Positions 7,813 to 19,236 of a stretch of 64,000 nucleotides of DNA are shown here, one piece after another (within the stretch, counting starts at the first letter, position 1; the number at the start of each line of letters is the position of its first letter). Both the position numbers and the translations under genes were made by a program. Under the pieces are notes generated by a model. That model had not been told where the DNA came from. It did no database searches and saw nothing but the letters and a program-made list of their open reading frames with translations. Origin of the DNA: Pengzhenrongella frigida (GTDB lineage: Bacteria > Actinomycetota > Actinomycetes > Actinomycetales > Cellulomonadaceae). Where the stretch lies: positions 79,874 to 143,873 of the forward strand of contig NZ_SDWW01000004.1 of the NCBI RefSeq assembly GCF_004168625.1, read 5' to 3'.

Positions 7813-8979
7813 CTACAAGGCGGCGTCCAGTCGTCCCAGGGCCAGGGCGATCTGCAGGACGTAGGACTCCCGCGGGTCAAGGGGGTCCCAACCGGTCACC
7901 TCGGCGACCTTGCGCAGGCGATATCGCACCGTGTTCGGGTGCACGTAGAGCTGTCGGGCCGCAGCCTCGAGCGAGCGGCCGCCGCCGAGATAGGCGGACA
8001 GCGTCTCGAGCAGCGACCCCGTGCTCGCCTGCAGCGGCACGTACGCCTGCTCGACGAGCGTGCGGCGCGCCGACGTGTCGCCCATCAGCACCCGCTCGGG
8101 CAGGAGATCGTCGGCCGAGACCGGTCGAGGCGCGTACTCCCACGCCGGTGCCGCCGCGAGGCCGGCCAGCGCGGCGCGAGCCGACCGGGCCGAGTCGGCG
8201 AGGCTCTGCACGGTCGGGCCGATGACGACCGGCCCCGGACCGAACCGGGGCAGCAGCGACGCGGCCGCGGCCTGCAGGTCACCGGTCCCGCCCAGGAACA
8301 CCACGAGGCGGTCGCCCTGGATCCCGACCAGCGCGTCGTCGGACGCCCGCCGGGTGGCCCGCCGCAGGTCGGCGGCCCGGGTCTCGTCGAGCGGTCCGCT
8401 CGACGTGCCCACCATCACCAGGGTCGCCCCGCGCCCGCTCCACCCGAGCGCGGCCACGCGGGAGCGCAAGCTGTCGTCCGCCTCGCCGCGGGTGAGCGCG
8501 TCCACGACGAGCGCCTCGAGCCGCGCGTCCCAGGCGCCGCGCACCTCGGCGGCACGCGCGTAGACCTCGGCCGCCGAGAACGCGACCTCGCGCGAGTAGC
8601 GCAGCACGGCCTCCCGCAGGTCCCGCTCGCCCCCGGGCGCGGCGAGCTGGTCACTGTGCACCTCGACGACGTCGACGATCACCCGGACCAGCTGCAGCGT
8701 GTGCTGCAACGAGATGGCACGGGTCAGCTCGGGCGGGGCGCCGGCGAAGATCTCGCTCACGCCGTGCGGAGCCACGGTCGGCTCGGCGTACCAGGTGACG
8801 AAGGAGTCGATACCCGCCTGGGCGACCAGCCCGACCCACGAGCGATGCTCCGCGGGGAGGTTCCGGTACCAGGCCAGGTCGTCGTCGAGTCGCCGCATCG
8901 CGGCGGCCCCGAGCAGGCCGGTCCCCTCCCGGAGTCGTTGCAGGGTGTCCGTCCCGGTCGGGGGAGGCTGAGCTCTCAT
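7813..8979 (-). CDS. fasR: Fatty acid synthesis regulator, PucR-type HTH
   Basis: 388 residues. The C-terminal ~60 residues form a PucR-type helix-turn-helix (AARQLYVHPNTVRYRLRKV), and the central part is the GGDEF-like/CdaR region typical of the family. Placed directly upstream of fabD-fabH-acpP-fabF as FasR is in Streptomyces, where it activates this operon. The gap to fabD is 79 bases and could hold its binding site and promoter. The start at 8979 follows a TATGCT -10 box by 6 bases, suggesting a leaderless mRNA. Confidence 0.88.
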   Translation of the reverse strand: MRAQPPPTGTDTLQRLREGTGLLGAAAMRRLDDDLAWYRNLPAEHRSWVGLVAQAGIDSFVTWYAEPTVAPHGVSEIFAGAPPELTRAISLQHTLQLVRVIVDVVEVHSDQLAAPGGERDLREAVLRYSREVAFSAAEVYARAAEVRGAWDARLEALVVDALTRGEADDSLRSRVAALGWSGRGATLVMVGTSSGPLDETRAADLRRATRRASDDALVGIQGDRLVVFLGGTGDLQAAAASLLPRFGPGPVVIGPTVQSLADSARSARAALAGLAAAPAWEYAPRPVSADDLLPERVLMGDTSARRTLVEQAYVPLQASTGSLLETLSAYLGGGRSLEAAARQLYVHPNTVRYRLRKVAEVTGWDPLDPRESYVLQIALALGRLDAAL

Positions 8980-8985
8980 CGCCCG

Positions 8986-8991
8986 AGCATA
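8986..8991 (-). promoter_or_regulatory. -10 box of leaderless fasR promoter
   Basis: TATGCT on the minus strand, 6 bases before the ATG; no ribosome-binding site fits between. Confidence 0.5.
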
Positions 8992-9113
8992 CGGTGCGGG
9001 GTGCGGGCGGTCGTTGCAGACGGTTGTAGGGAGTCGACAAACCGCGCCGGGTGTGCAGGGGGCTTCGAGGGGCTGGACGGCCTGCGCACGCGGTACTCCG
9101 GCGGTCCACCGGC

Positions 9114-9119
9114 TATGGT
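9114..9119 (+). promoter_or_regulatory. -10 box of leaderless promoter for the TPR-like gene
   Basis: TATGGT, 6 bases before the ATG at 9126. Confidence 0.5.
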
Positions 9120-9125
9120 CTTTTC

Positions 9126-9812
9126 ATGTCTTTGCTCCCTCGCCTACGCCTGCTCATGCGGCGTCCGCTGTCCGCTTCGAGGGTCGGTTCGACGCGTCCG
9201 ACCAAGACGGCCCGCCGCGGGGACACCCTGCACGAGGACGCGCTGCGGTCCATGTTGAACGACGATCCCAACAACGTCCGGGCCTTCCAAGCGCTCGCAG
9301 CCATCGTCAGCCGTCGGGCGGCCGAGAACGGCCCGGACGGCGATCCGCTGACGGGCGCGCTCGACCCGAGCGAGAAGCAGCGCGCGGCCGACCTTGCCGT
9401 GTGGTCCCTGGGTGAGGAGCTTGCGGGCAACCCGCGCGCCTGGCACCCGCTCATCGAGCTCGCCCGCCTGTCCGTGCAGGACGACCACGAGGGTGCACTG
9501 CGGCGGTTGGCGATCGCTGCCGAGCGTGACCCGTCGGGTGAGGCGCTCGCGGAGGGCATCGCGATGCTGCGCGACGCCGGGCTGTCGTCCGAGGCGATCG
9601 GCCTCGGCATCGGTCACTGGCGCCCCAAGGAGCAGACCCCGGAGGTCGGCCGGCAGATCGTGCAGGCGGCGCTCGACGCCGATCGCCCGCTCGAGGCCAA
9701 GCAGCACCTGAGGTCCCTCGACCTCTACCCGGACCAGGCGGCGATCGCCGACCTGCGCGCCGAGCTCGCCCGCGCCGTCGCGCAGGCCGAGCAGCACATC
9801 GCGGGCGCCTGA
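9126..9812 (+). CDS. Conserved hypothetical protein, TPR-like helical repeats
   Basis: 228 residues when started at 9126 (MSLLPRLRLLMRRPLS), which has a -10 box 6 bases upstream and no ribosome-binding site; the longer in-frame start at 9051 would place the promoter inside the gene. The N-terminus is basic; the rest is alpha-helical with repeated Ala/Leu/Asp spacing reminiscent of tetratricopeptide repeats (WHPLIELARLSVQDDHEGAL). No catalytic motif. Such single-gene neighbours of aceE are common in related genomes, function unknown. Confidence 0.7.
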   Translation: MSLLPRLRLLMRRPLSASRVGSTRPTKTARRGDTLHEDALRSMLNDDPNNVRAFQALAAIVSRRAAENGPDGDPLTGALDPSEKQRAADLAVWSLGEELAGNPRAWHPLIELARLSVQDDHEGALRRLAIAAERDPSGEALAEGIAMLRDAGLSSEAIGLGIGHWRPKEQTPEVGRQIVQAALDADRPLEAKQHLRSLDLYPDQAAIADLRAELARAVAQAEQHIAGA

Positions 9813-9830
9813 CCCGCTGACCGACCGTAT

Positions 9831-9870
9831 GAAGGAGGGCCCCGACGAAAATCCGTCGGGGCCCTCCTTC
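9831..9870. terminator. Bidirectional terminator between TPR-like gene and aceE
   Basis: Perfect 17-bp stem (9831-9847 with 9854-9870), six-base loop, between convergent genes. The strand begins GAAGGAGGG and ends CCCTCCTTC. Confidence 0.88.
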
Positions 9871-9888
9871 ATCGCGTGCGTGCTGCGG

Positions 9889-12633
<2,745 letters not shown>

Positions 12634-12917
12634 GAGCGCTCCTTGCGTGTCCTGTGCAGCGAGGACCGGTGGGTCTTCGTGCATCGTCGGAAAGACCGGT
12701 CGGAGCGCCATCGGCCCCGCATACGTCGGAAGTATCTTCATTGTCCGGTGTTTCGGTGCGGAAGTCACACCTCGCCGTCCACCAAAGGCGTGACGTCCAT
12801 GACATCGGCGGGGTGTCCATGGATGCCACACCGCCCCGGGCCGTGGTGGGCTAGCGTGTGCAAAGAGAACAAGGGTCCCTCGGGGCCGACGATGACGAGA
12901 AGGGAACGGGTTTTCAC
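12634..12917. other. Divergent promoter region of aceE and the DUF3052 gene
   Basis: About 280 bases without a supported gene. TAGCGT at 12851-12856 is a plausible -10 for the rightward gene, giving a leader of about 55 bases. Confidence 0.35.
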
Positions 12918-13352
12918 GTGTCTTCCAGCGCGACCCCCATCGATGAGGCTGCGGCGTCGCAGGGCGCGAGCCGGCTCGGATTCGCCGCCGGAGCCGTCGT
13001 CCAGGAGTTTGGCTGGTCGGACGACGTCGACGAGGCGCTGCGCGCCGCGGTCGAGGCGGCCACTGGGACCGAGCTCGTCGACGAGGACTACGACGATGTG
13101 ACCGACGGCGTGCTGCTGTGGTGGCGCGAGGACGACGGCGACCTCACCGACGCGCTCGTCGACGTCCAGACCGTGCTCGACGACGGCGGGCTGATCTGGG
13201 TCCTGACCCTCAAGCCCGGTCGCTCTGGACACGTGAGCCACGGTGACATCGAGGAGGCGGCCACGACGGCCGGTCTCCACGCCACGAGCACCCTGTCGAT
13301 CGCGACCGACTGGTCGGCCACCAAGCTCGGCACCCGCGGCCGCGGCCGCTGA
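12918..13352 (+). CDS. DUF3052 family protein
   Basis: 144 residues from a GTG at 12918 (GAAGGGA upstream). The core [20 protein letters not shown] and [18 protein letters not shown] match DUF3052, an actinobacterial family of unknown function regularly found beside aceE. Very acidic middle. The next gene begins at the base after its stop codon, so they form an operon with the peroxiredoxin. Confidence 0.88.
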   Translation: MSSSATPIDEAAASQGASRLGFAAGAVVQEFGWSDDVDEALRAAVEAATGTELVDEDYDDVTDGVLLWWREDDGDLTDALVDVQTVLDDGGLIWVLTLKPGRSGHVSHGDIEEAATTAGLHATSTLSIATDWSATKLGTRGRGR

Positions 13353-13835
13353 ATGTCGACCACCACCACTGAGGCTGCCCGCGCGGTGCAGGTCGGCGAG
13401 CTGGCCCCGGACTTCACGCTGCCCGACACGCACGGCACCCCCGTGCGGCTGTCGGACCTGCGCGGTGAAGCGGTGGCGGTGGTGTTCGTGCCGTTCGCGT
13501 TCACCGGGATCTGCACGGGCGAGCTGTGCGAGCTGCGCGACAACATCGGGGACTTCGACGCGGCCGGCGTACGCCTGCTGGTGGTCTCGTGCGACCCGAC
13601 CCCGTCCCAGCGCGCCTGGTCCGAGCAGGAGGGCTTCGGTTTCGACCTCCTCTCCGACTTCTGGCCGCACGGCGCGGCGGCGCAGGCGTTCGGGGTCTTC
13701 GACGCTGCCAAGGGTCGGTCCGTGCGCGGGAGCTTCCTGATCGACGACGCCGGCATCGTGCGGTGGACGGTCGTCAACCCGTCCGGGCAGCCGCGCGACC
13801 TGGCCGGCTATCGCACGGCGCTCGCCGCGCTCTGA
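13353..13835 (+). CDS. Peroxiredoxin, AhpE-type
   Basis: Thiol peroxidase reducing hydroperoxides. 160 residues; thioredoxin fold with FVPFAFTGICTGELCELRD, where Cys54 is the peroxidatic residue as in mycobacterial AhpE; a second Cys59 is present and could resolve it. The ATG follows the DUF3052 stop directly. Placement next to aceE is conserved in actinobacteria. Confidence 0.92.
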   Translation: MSTTTTEAARAVQVGELAPDFTLPDTHGTPVRLSDLRGEAVAVVFVPFAFTGICTGELCELRDNIGDFDAAGVRLLVVSCDPTPSQRAWSEQEGFGFDLLSDFWPHGAAAQAFGVFDAAKGRSVRGSFLIDDAGIVRWTVVNPSGQPRDLAGYRTALAAL

Positions 13836-13926
13836 CGCGTTCGGTCCCCATGCCCGCACCGGACCGCCGTGACGCTCGGTGTCGGGTGCGCCGGTGCGGC
13901 TCGGTAGGCTTGGCGCGAACGAAAAA

Positions 13927-14000
13927 GGGCCTGTAGCTCAGTTGGTTAGAGCGCCGCGTTTACACCGCGGAGGTCGCCGGTTCGAACCCGGCCGGGCCCA
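13927..14000 (+). tRNA. tRNA-Val (anticodon TAC)
   Basis: Complete cloverleaf: acceptor stem GGGCCTG/CGGGCCC (one G-U pair), D arm with AGCTCAGTTGGTTAGAGC, anticodon loop GTTTACACC giving TAC, and T arm GCCGGTTCGAACCCGGC. Discriminator A at 14000. The 3' CCA is not fully encoded. Confidence 0.96.
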
Positions 14001-14060
14001 CCCCCTTCATCCACCGCACGTTCCGGGACAGCGCGGTCCAGCCCCGCGCGATCCGGCCCG

Positions 14061-14084
14061 GCGGAGTCCGGCCCCCCGGACGCC
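14061..14084. terminator. Possible terminator between tRNA-Val and the lipoprotein gene
   Basis: GTCCGG (14066-14071) pairs with CCGGAC (14076-14081) around CCCC, with flanking partial pairing; lies between convergent genes. Confidence 0.4.
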
Positions 14085-14091
14085 TGACCGC

Positions 14092-14562
14092 TCAGTCGTC
14101 GTCCTTGTTGCCCTTCTTGCGGTCCTTCGCATCCTCGGCGTCGTCCGCGGCCTGCTCCGCTGCGGCCTTCTGCGCTGCGGCCGCGTCGTCCGCGGCGGCG
14201 GCATCGGCGGCGGCCTGCGCCTCGGCCTGGACCCGGGCCGCCTCGTCCTCGAGCGCGGTCAGGTCGGCGGACACTGCGGCGATCGCCGCCTCGATGAGCG
14301 CCTCGCGCTCCGGCGACAGCCCGCCGGACGCGCGCTCATCCGCGAGCTGACCGGTCAGGGCGTCGAGCGCCGTCCGGGCCGCGGGGAGGTCGTCGGCCGC
14401 GGCGGCGCGGGAGACCTCGAGGACGCTCGCCTGCAGCTGGTTCGCCGCGGCCGGGGTGAGGTCCGGTTCCGGGGTGCACCCGCTGAGCAGCCCCGCAAGG
14501 AGCGCGGCTGCGGCAAGGGTGCCGACGGTGGATGCCGTGCGGGGACGGGTCGGATGAGTCAT
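14092..14562 (-). CDS. Putative lipoprotein, Ala-rich coiled-coil
   Basis: 156 residues. Lipoprotein signal: basic start, hydrophobic stretch, lipobox LLSGC. The mature part is helical, dominated by Ala, Asp, Glu and Gln (a coiled coil from about residue 95), ending in a very charged tail KDRKKGNKDDD. Its ATG overlaps the stop of the upstream kinase gene by 4 bases, so the two are translated together; it may be the extracytoplasmic partner or sensor component of that kinase. Confidence 0.82.
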   Translation of the reverse strand: MTHPTRPRTASTVGTLAAAALLAGLLSGCTPEPDLTPAAANQLQASVLEVSRAAAADDLPAARTALDALTGQLADERASGGLSPEREALIEAAIAAVSADLTALEDEAARVQAEAQAAADAAAADDAAAAQKAAAEQAADDAEDAKDRKKGNKDDD

Positions 14563-15770
14563 GGCGTCACACTCTCCTGGAGGTGCTCGAGGTGCTCGCC
14601 GAGCTGTCCGGGCACGGCCGGGTAGGACGGGGCGGGATCGGGCTGCGCATCGCCGCCCGATACCGCGATGACGACGGCGAGGACCGCGCCGAGAACGACT
14701 GCGGCCAGAACCAGCGCGACCGTCCGGCGCCGCCCGGCCAGGGCGGGCCCGGCCAGGGTCTGCCCGACGGCGGCGGGCTCGGGCGGGAGGGTCAGGGTCT
14801 GGGTCGGACCGGGCAGGCCTGGGAGGACCTGGGTCGCGGCGGCCTCCGTCGTCGCGGTGCGGCGCACGGGCGCGGGGGCCGACGTCGGCGCGGCGGTGGC
14901 GCCCAGGACCCGGGTCGGGTCGGGCACCGCGATGAGGTGGCGCAGCGCGGCGCTGGCTTCGAGCGCGGTCAGTCGGCTCGCCGGCTCGCGCGCGGTCATC
15001 GAGGTGAGCAGGTCGACCCACCAGGGGCCCAGCGCGGCGGGCACGACCGGGTCGTGGTGCAGGCGGGCCGCGACCGACTCCAGGACCGTGCCCGGGAAGA
15101 CGCGTTCGCCGGTCAGGCACTCGAGCAGCACGAGGCCGAGCGCGTACACGTCGGTCGGCGGCCCGAGAACCGTGCCGGTGGCCTGTTCCGGGCTCAGGTA
15201 GCTCGGCGTGCCCAGCAGCATGCCGGTCGCGGTCAGGCGCGCCTCGTCGACCAGTCGCGCGATCCCGAAGTCTGTGAGCTTGGCCCACGGCTGCGTCGTG
15301 CCCGAGCGGGCGTCGCCCGGCAGCAGGATGTTGGCGGGCTTCACGTCGCGGTGCACGACGCCGGCCTCGTGGATGTAGGCGAGCGACTCGGCCACCTGGG
15401 TGCCGATCAGGGCGGCCTGGGTCGGCGGGAGCGGGCCACCGGCGAGCCGGTCGGCGAGGGACGGGCCTCGGACGAGCTCGATCACGAGGAAGGCTCGGGT
15501 CGCGCCGTCGAGGACGCCGGACCCGGCGTCGAAGATCGTGACGAGGCCGGGGTGGTCGAGCCGGGCGAGCAGTCCGATCTCCGCCTGCTGGCGGGCGTCG
15601 AACGTGGACTCGGTGGACGTGTCCCGGAAGACCTTGAGGGCGACCTCGCGGCCGAGCAGGGTGTCCCGGGCGCGGTACACCTCGGCCATCGCGCCGGAGC
15701 CAAGCTTGCCGACCAGCTCATAGCGCCCGGCGAGCAGCAGCGGGCCGGAGGTCGACGGGGTGGGAACCAC
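14559..15770 (-). CDS. Transmembrane Ser/Thr protein kinase
   Basis: 403 residues. Hanks-type kinase domain at the N-terminus: Gly loop GSGAMAEV (24-31), catalytic Lys46, HRDVKPAN (His140-Arg141-Asp142), DFG at 167-169 and an activation loop GTPSYLSPEQ. A proline/alanine linker is followed by one membrane segment (about 350-370) and a short extracytoplasmic tail without PASTA repeats. GTG start at 15770 is the most upstream; no strong ribosome-binding site. Forms a two-gene unit with the lipoprotein. Confidence 0.9.
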   Translation of the reverse strand: MVPTPSTSGPLLLAGRYELVGKLGSGAMAEVYRARDTLLGREVALKVFRDTSTESTFDARQQAEIGLLARLDHPGLVTIFDAGSGVLDGATRAFLVIELVRGPSLADRLAGGPLPPTQAALIGTQVAESLAYIHEAGVVHRDVKPANILLPGDARSGTTQPWAKLTDFGIARLVDEARLTATGMLLGTPSYLSPEQATGTVLGPPTDVYALGLVLLECLTGERVFPGTVLESVAARLHHDPVVPAALGPWWVDLLTSMTAREPASRLTALEASAALRHLIAVPDPTRVLGATAAPTSAPAPVRRTATTEAAATQVLPGLPGPTQTLTLPPEPAAVGQTLAGPALAGRRRTVALVLAAVVLGAVLAVVIAVSGGDAQPDPAPSYPAVPGQLGEHLEHLQESVTP

Positions 15771-15944
15771 AGCACATCCGATCGGGTGCGGGCGGACGTC
15801 GCCGGACGGCGAGCGGGGAGGGGGAGCCCTGCCAGGCTACGCGGTGGTCCGGGCCGCTCAGGAGACCGGGCTCGCCCGGGTGTCAGACCGGTCGCGGGCT
15901 CGGGTGCGGACGAGGGCTGACACCCGGGGTCGTGGGTGGGCCGG

Positions 15945-15950
15945 TAGCGT
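15945..15950 (+). promoter_or_regulatory. -10 box of leaderless promoter for the Nif3-like gene
   Basis: TAGCGT, 7 bases before the GTG at 15958. Confidence 0.5.
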
Positions 15951-15957
15951 TCGGCTG

Positions 15958-17208
15958 GTGAGCTCCTTCGAGACTGCCCAGCCCGGTCCGGGATCGACCT
16001 CCGGGCCGTCGTCGGGTCCGCCGACGCTCGCCGACGCGGTCGCCGCCCTCGATCGTCGCTACCCGCGTGAGACCGCCGAGTCCTGGGACGCCGTCGGCCT
16101 CGTCGTCGGCGACCCGACCCAGCCCGTGCGCAAGGTCATGTTCGCCGTCGACCCGACCGCCGCCGTCGTCGACGAGGCCATCGCCTGGGGCGCCGACCTG
16201 CTCGTCACGCACCACCCGCTGCTGCTCCGGGCGGTGCACTCGGTGGCGGCGACCACGTTCAAGGGTGCGCTGGTGCACCGGCTGATCCGGGCGGGGGTCG
16301 CGCTGCACGTGGCCCACACCAACGCGGACGCGGCGGTCGGTGGCGTAGCCGAGGCCCTGGCCGACGCCGTCGGGCTGGTGGACCTGGTTCCGCTCGCCGC
16401 TGCACCGGCGGAGCCGCTCGACAAGCACGTGGTGTTCGTCCCGGTGGCCGACGCGGAGGCCGTCATCGACGCGCTCGCCGCCGTCGGTGCGGGTCGGATC
16501 GGCGAGTACAGCCGCGCGGCGTGGACGTCGACCGGGATCGGCACGTTCACCCCGTCGACGGCGGCCACCCCCGCGATCGGACGCGCGGGCGTCGTCGAGC
16601 AGGTGGCCGAGGCGCGGGTGGAGATGGTGGCGCCGCGACGGCTGCGCGACGTCGTCGTCGCGGCGATGCGAACGGCCCACCCGTACGAGGAGCCGGCGTT
16701 CGACGTGCTGGAGCTCGCTCCGGGGACCTCCGCCACCGGCATCGGCCGGGTCGGGCGGTTGGTGCCACCGCTGACGCTGCGCGAGTTCGGTCTGCGCGTG
16801 GCGGCCTCGATCCCCGCGACCGAGCAGGGTGTGCGGCTCGCCGGTGACCTCGATGCGCTGGTGTCGCGCGTCGCCGTCGTCGGCGGGTCCGGTGACTCGC
16901 TGTTCGACGCGGTGCGCGCCGTCGGGGCCGATGCGTACCTGACCGCCGACCTGCGCCACCACCCCGCGAGCGAGCTCCGTGAGCGAGCCGAGTTCGAGGG
17001 TGCGAGGTCGGGAGGGGTGACGCCGGCGCGCCCGTTCCTGGTCGACGTCGCGCACTTCGCGAGCGAGTGGCCGTGGCTCGAACGGGCCGCGGCGGCGCTG
17101 GTGGGGGATCTCGGCGTGCTCGGCACTACGGTGGTCACGCGCGTCAGCACGCTGCGGACGGATCCGTGGACGGCCCGCCTCGCATCTTTGGAAAGGACCG
17201 CTACGTGA
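15958..17208 (+). CDS. Nif3-like dinuclear metal-centre protein (GTP cyclohydrolase 1 type 2 family)
   Basis: 416 residues from a leaderless GTG. Nif3 fold: metal-binding THHPLLLR near residue 82, HTNAD, and the C-terminal DVAHFASEWP with the last ligands. Between the halves (about residues 155-280) is the PII/CutA-like insert seen in the longer bacterial members (AHPYEEPAFDVLEL). Members form hexameric toroids with a two-metal site; their substrate is debated, so the family name is not proof of GTP cyclohydrolase activity. Start of an operon with the zinc-ribbon and RNase H genes. Confidence 0.88.
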   Translation: MSSFETAQPGPGSTSGPSSGPPTLADAVAALDRRYPRETAESWDAVGLVVGDPTQPVRKVMFAVDPTAAVVDEAIAWGADLLVTHHPLLLRAVHSVAATTFKGALVHRLIRAGVALHVAHTNADAAVGGVAEALADAVGLVDLVPLAAAPAEPLDKHVVFVPVADAEAVIDALAAVGAGRIGEYSRAAWTSTGIGTFTPSTAATPAIGRAGVVEQVAEARVEMVAPRRLRDVVVAAMRTAHPYEEPAFDVLELAPGTSATGIGRVGRLVPPLTLREFGLRVAASIPATEQGVRLAGDLDALVSRVAVVGGSGDSLFDAVRAVGADAYLTADLRHHPASELRERAEFEGARSGGVTPARPFLVDVAHFASEWPWLERAAAALVGDLGVLGTTVVTRVSTLRTDPWTARLASLERTAT

Positions 17209-17951
17209 CCACAGCACCGCTCGAGGACCAGCGCCGGCTACTCGAAGTCCAGGCGTTGGATACGCGCGCGGCCCAGATCGCCCACCGGCAGCGCACGCTG
17301 CCGGCGATCGCTCGGATCACCGAGCTCGACGCCCGGCTCGCCGACGTCGACGCCTCGCGGGTCGCGTCGCGAACCGCGCTGAGCGACCTCAAGCGCGAGG
17401 TGACCAAGGCCGACGCCGACGTCGAGCAGGTGCGGGTCCGTGCGGCCCGCGACCAGGCGCGGCTCGACGCGGGAACCGGGACGGCGAAGGATCTGCAGGC
17501 CATCACCAGCGAGCTCACGGCGCTGGGCCGCCGACAGGCGGAGCTCGAGGAGGTCGAGCTCGAGGTGATGGAACGGCTCGAGGCGCACGAGAGCGTGCTC
17601 GCCGAGCTGAACTCCGCCGCGGCCGTGATCGAGGCGCAGAAGGCCGAGGCCGTGGCCGAGCGCGACGCCGACCTCGCCGTCCTGACCGCGGAGCTGGTGG
17701 CCCTCGAGGTCGACCGGGCCGCGAAGGCCGAGGGTCTGGACGCCGGGCTGGTGAAGCTGTACGACCGGCTCCGCGCGCAGTCCGGCGGCCTGGGCGCGGC
17801 CGCCCTCCGCGGACGTCGCTGCGAGGGCTGCCGACTCGAGCTCAACCCGATGGACGTGGAGGCGATCCGCAAGGCCGCCCCCGAGCAGGTCGTGCTCTGC
17901 GAGGAGTGCGGCCGCATCCTCGTCCGGCTGCCTGAGCCGGTCCGGGGATAG
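17205..17951 (+). CDS. Coiled-coil protein with C4-type zinc ribbon
   Basis: 248 residues from GTG at 17205 overlapping the previous stop by 4 bases (GAAAGGA upstream). Residues about 10-180 are a long antiparallel coiled coil; the C-terminus carries two Cys pairs, CEGC and CEEC, forming the zf-RING_7 zinc ribbon. Always found next to Nif3-like genes in actinobacteria and other phyla; likely binds nucleic acid, role unknown. Confidence 0.9.
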   Translation: MTTAPLEDQRRLLEVQALDTRAAQIAHRQRTLPAIARITELDARLADVDASRVASRTALSDLKREVTKADADVEQVRVRAARDQARLDAGTGTAKDLQAITSELTALGRRQAELEEVELEVMERLEAHESVLAELNSAAAVIEAQKAEAVAERDADLAVLTAELVALEVDRAAKAEGLDAGLVKLYDRLRAQSGGLGAAALRGRRCEGCRLELNPMDVEAIRKAAPEQVVLCEECGRILVRLPEPVRG

Positions 17952-17954
17952 CGC

Positions 17955-19181
17955 ATGCCGGGCGCCCGGCTGGTCGTGGAGGCCGACGGCGGCTCGCGGG
18001 GCAACCCGGGGCCCGCCGGGTACGGCGCCCTCGTGCGCGATCCGACGACCGGGCGGGTCCTCGCGGAGCGCGCGGAGTACCTGGGAGTCGTGTCGAACAA
18101 CGTCGCCGAGTACTCCGGGCTCGTCGCCGGGCTCCGGGCGGCCGTCGAGATCGACCCCGACGCGGTCATCGAGGTGCGTCTCGACTCGCGCCTGGTCGTC
18201 GAGCAGATGTCCGGCCGCTGGAAGATCAAGCACGAGGACATGCGGCGGCTGGCCGCGCAGGCGCGAGCGATCGTGTCGCCGCAGCAGGTGTCGTACACCT
18301 GGGTGCCGCGTGCCGAGAACAGTGCCGCCGACGTGCTCGCCAACGCGGCGATGGACCGGCGGCAGACGATCGTGCGCAACTACGACGCTGCGGGTGCGGC
18401 CGCGGCTGCGACCGCGGAACTGGCAGACGCGGAACCGGCAGACGCGGAGCCGGTGGGCTCGGCGCCGGCGGCCGTACCGGGGGTGCGCGCTGTCGTGCCG
18501 GAGCGGGTCGCCTCGGGTGCTCCGATCCGGTTCGACGACGCCCAGCCGGTCACGGTCGTGCTCGTGCGGCACGGCGAGACCCCGCTGACGGTGAGCAAGG
18601 CGTACTCCGGCTCGTCGGTCCCCGGACCGCCCCTCACGGAGCACGGCCGGGAGCAGGCCGCGCGGGCGGCCGAGCTCGTGTACCGGATCGGGCGGGACAT
18701 GTGGGGTGACGTGCCGGATCCGAGCGAGCTGATCGCGTCGCCGATGGTGCGCACGCAGGAGACCGCGCAGGTCTTCGCGCAGCGGCTCGGGCTGCCGGTC
18801 CGGACGGAGCCGCTGTTCGCAGAGTGCGACTTCGGCGCCTGGGAGGGGCTGACGGCGGCCGAGATCGAGCAGGGCTGGCCGGGGCAGCTCAAGCGATGGC
18901 ACGACGACGCGACGTTCCGCGCGCCCGGCGGGGAGTCGATCGAGGACGTCGGCGCGCGCATGCGCACCGGGCTCCAGGCCGTCCGCGCCGCGGGGGTGGG
19001 TCGGACCGTCGTCGTCGTGACGCACTCGGTCTCGGTGCGTTCGGCGGTCGGCGTCGCGATCGCGGCGAACTCCTCGGCGTGGGCTCGCATCCGGGTCGCT
19101 CCCGCGTCGGTGAGCATCATCCGGCTCTGGGCCGACGGCACGAGCGAGGTCACCGTCGTCGGCGCCCCCTCGGGCGCCTGA
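17955..19181 (+). CDS. Bifunctional RNase HI / histidine phosphatase (CobC-like)
   Basis: 408 residues. N-terminal RNase HI domain (about 1-135) with Asp in VEADGGSRGNPGPAGYG, Glu in NNVAEYSGL and Asp in VRLDSRLVVEQM. A low-complexity linker with the repeated motif ADAEPADAEP (about 155-165) joins it to a phosphoglycerate-mutase-like phosphatase domain with the catalytic RHGE (LVRHGETPLT), and SPMVRTQET and THSVSVR. Matches mycobacterial Rv2228c, which has RNase HI plus alpha-ribazole phosphatase activity. Follows the zinc-ribbon gene by 3 bases. Confidence 0.92.
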   Translation: MPGARLVVEADGGSRGNPGPAGYGALVRDPTTGRVLAERAEYLGVVSNNVAEYSGLVAGLRAAVEIDPDAVIEVRLDSRLVVEQMSGRWKIKHEDMRRLAAQARAIVSPQQVSYTWVPRAENSAADVLANAAMDRRQTIVRNYDAAGAAAAATAELADAEPADAEPVGSAPAAVPGVRAVVPERVASGAPIRFDDAQPVTVVLVRHGETPLTVSKAYSGSSVPGPPLTEHGREQAARAAELVYRIGRDMWGDVPDPSELIASPMVRTQETAQVFAQRLGLPVRTEPLFAECDFGAWEGLTAAEIEQGWPGQLKRWHDDATFRAPGGESIEDVGARMRTGLQAVRAAGVGRTVVVVTHSVSVRSAVGVAIAANSSAWARIRVAPASVSIIRLWADGTSEVTVVGAPSGA

Positions 19182-19190
19182 ACCTGCCGT

Positions 19191-19236
19191 CGACGACCCC
19201 GTCTCCCGGTTTGCGGGCCGGGCAGCGGGGTCTCGT
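19191..19236. terminator. Bidirectional terminator between RNase H gene and yaaA
   Basis: GACCCCG (19195-19201) pairs with CGGGGTC (19226-19232), enclosing an inner CCCGG/CCGGG pairing; lies between convergent stops. Confidence 0.65.
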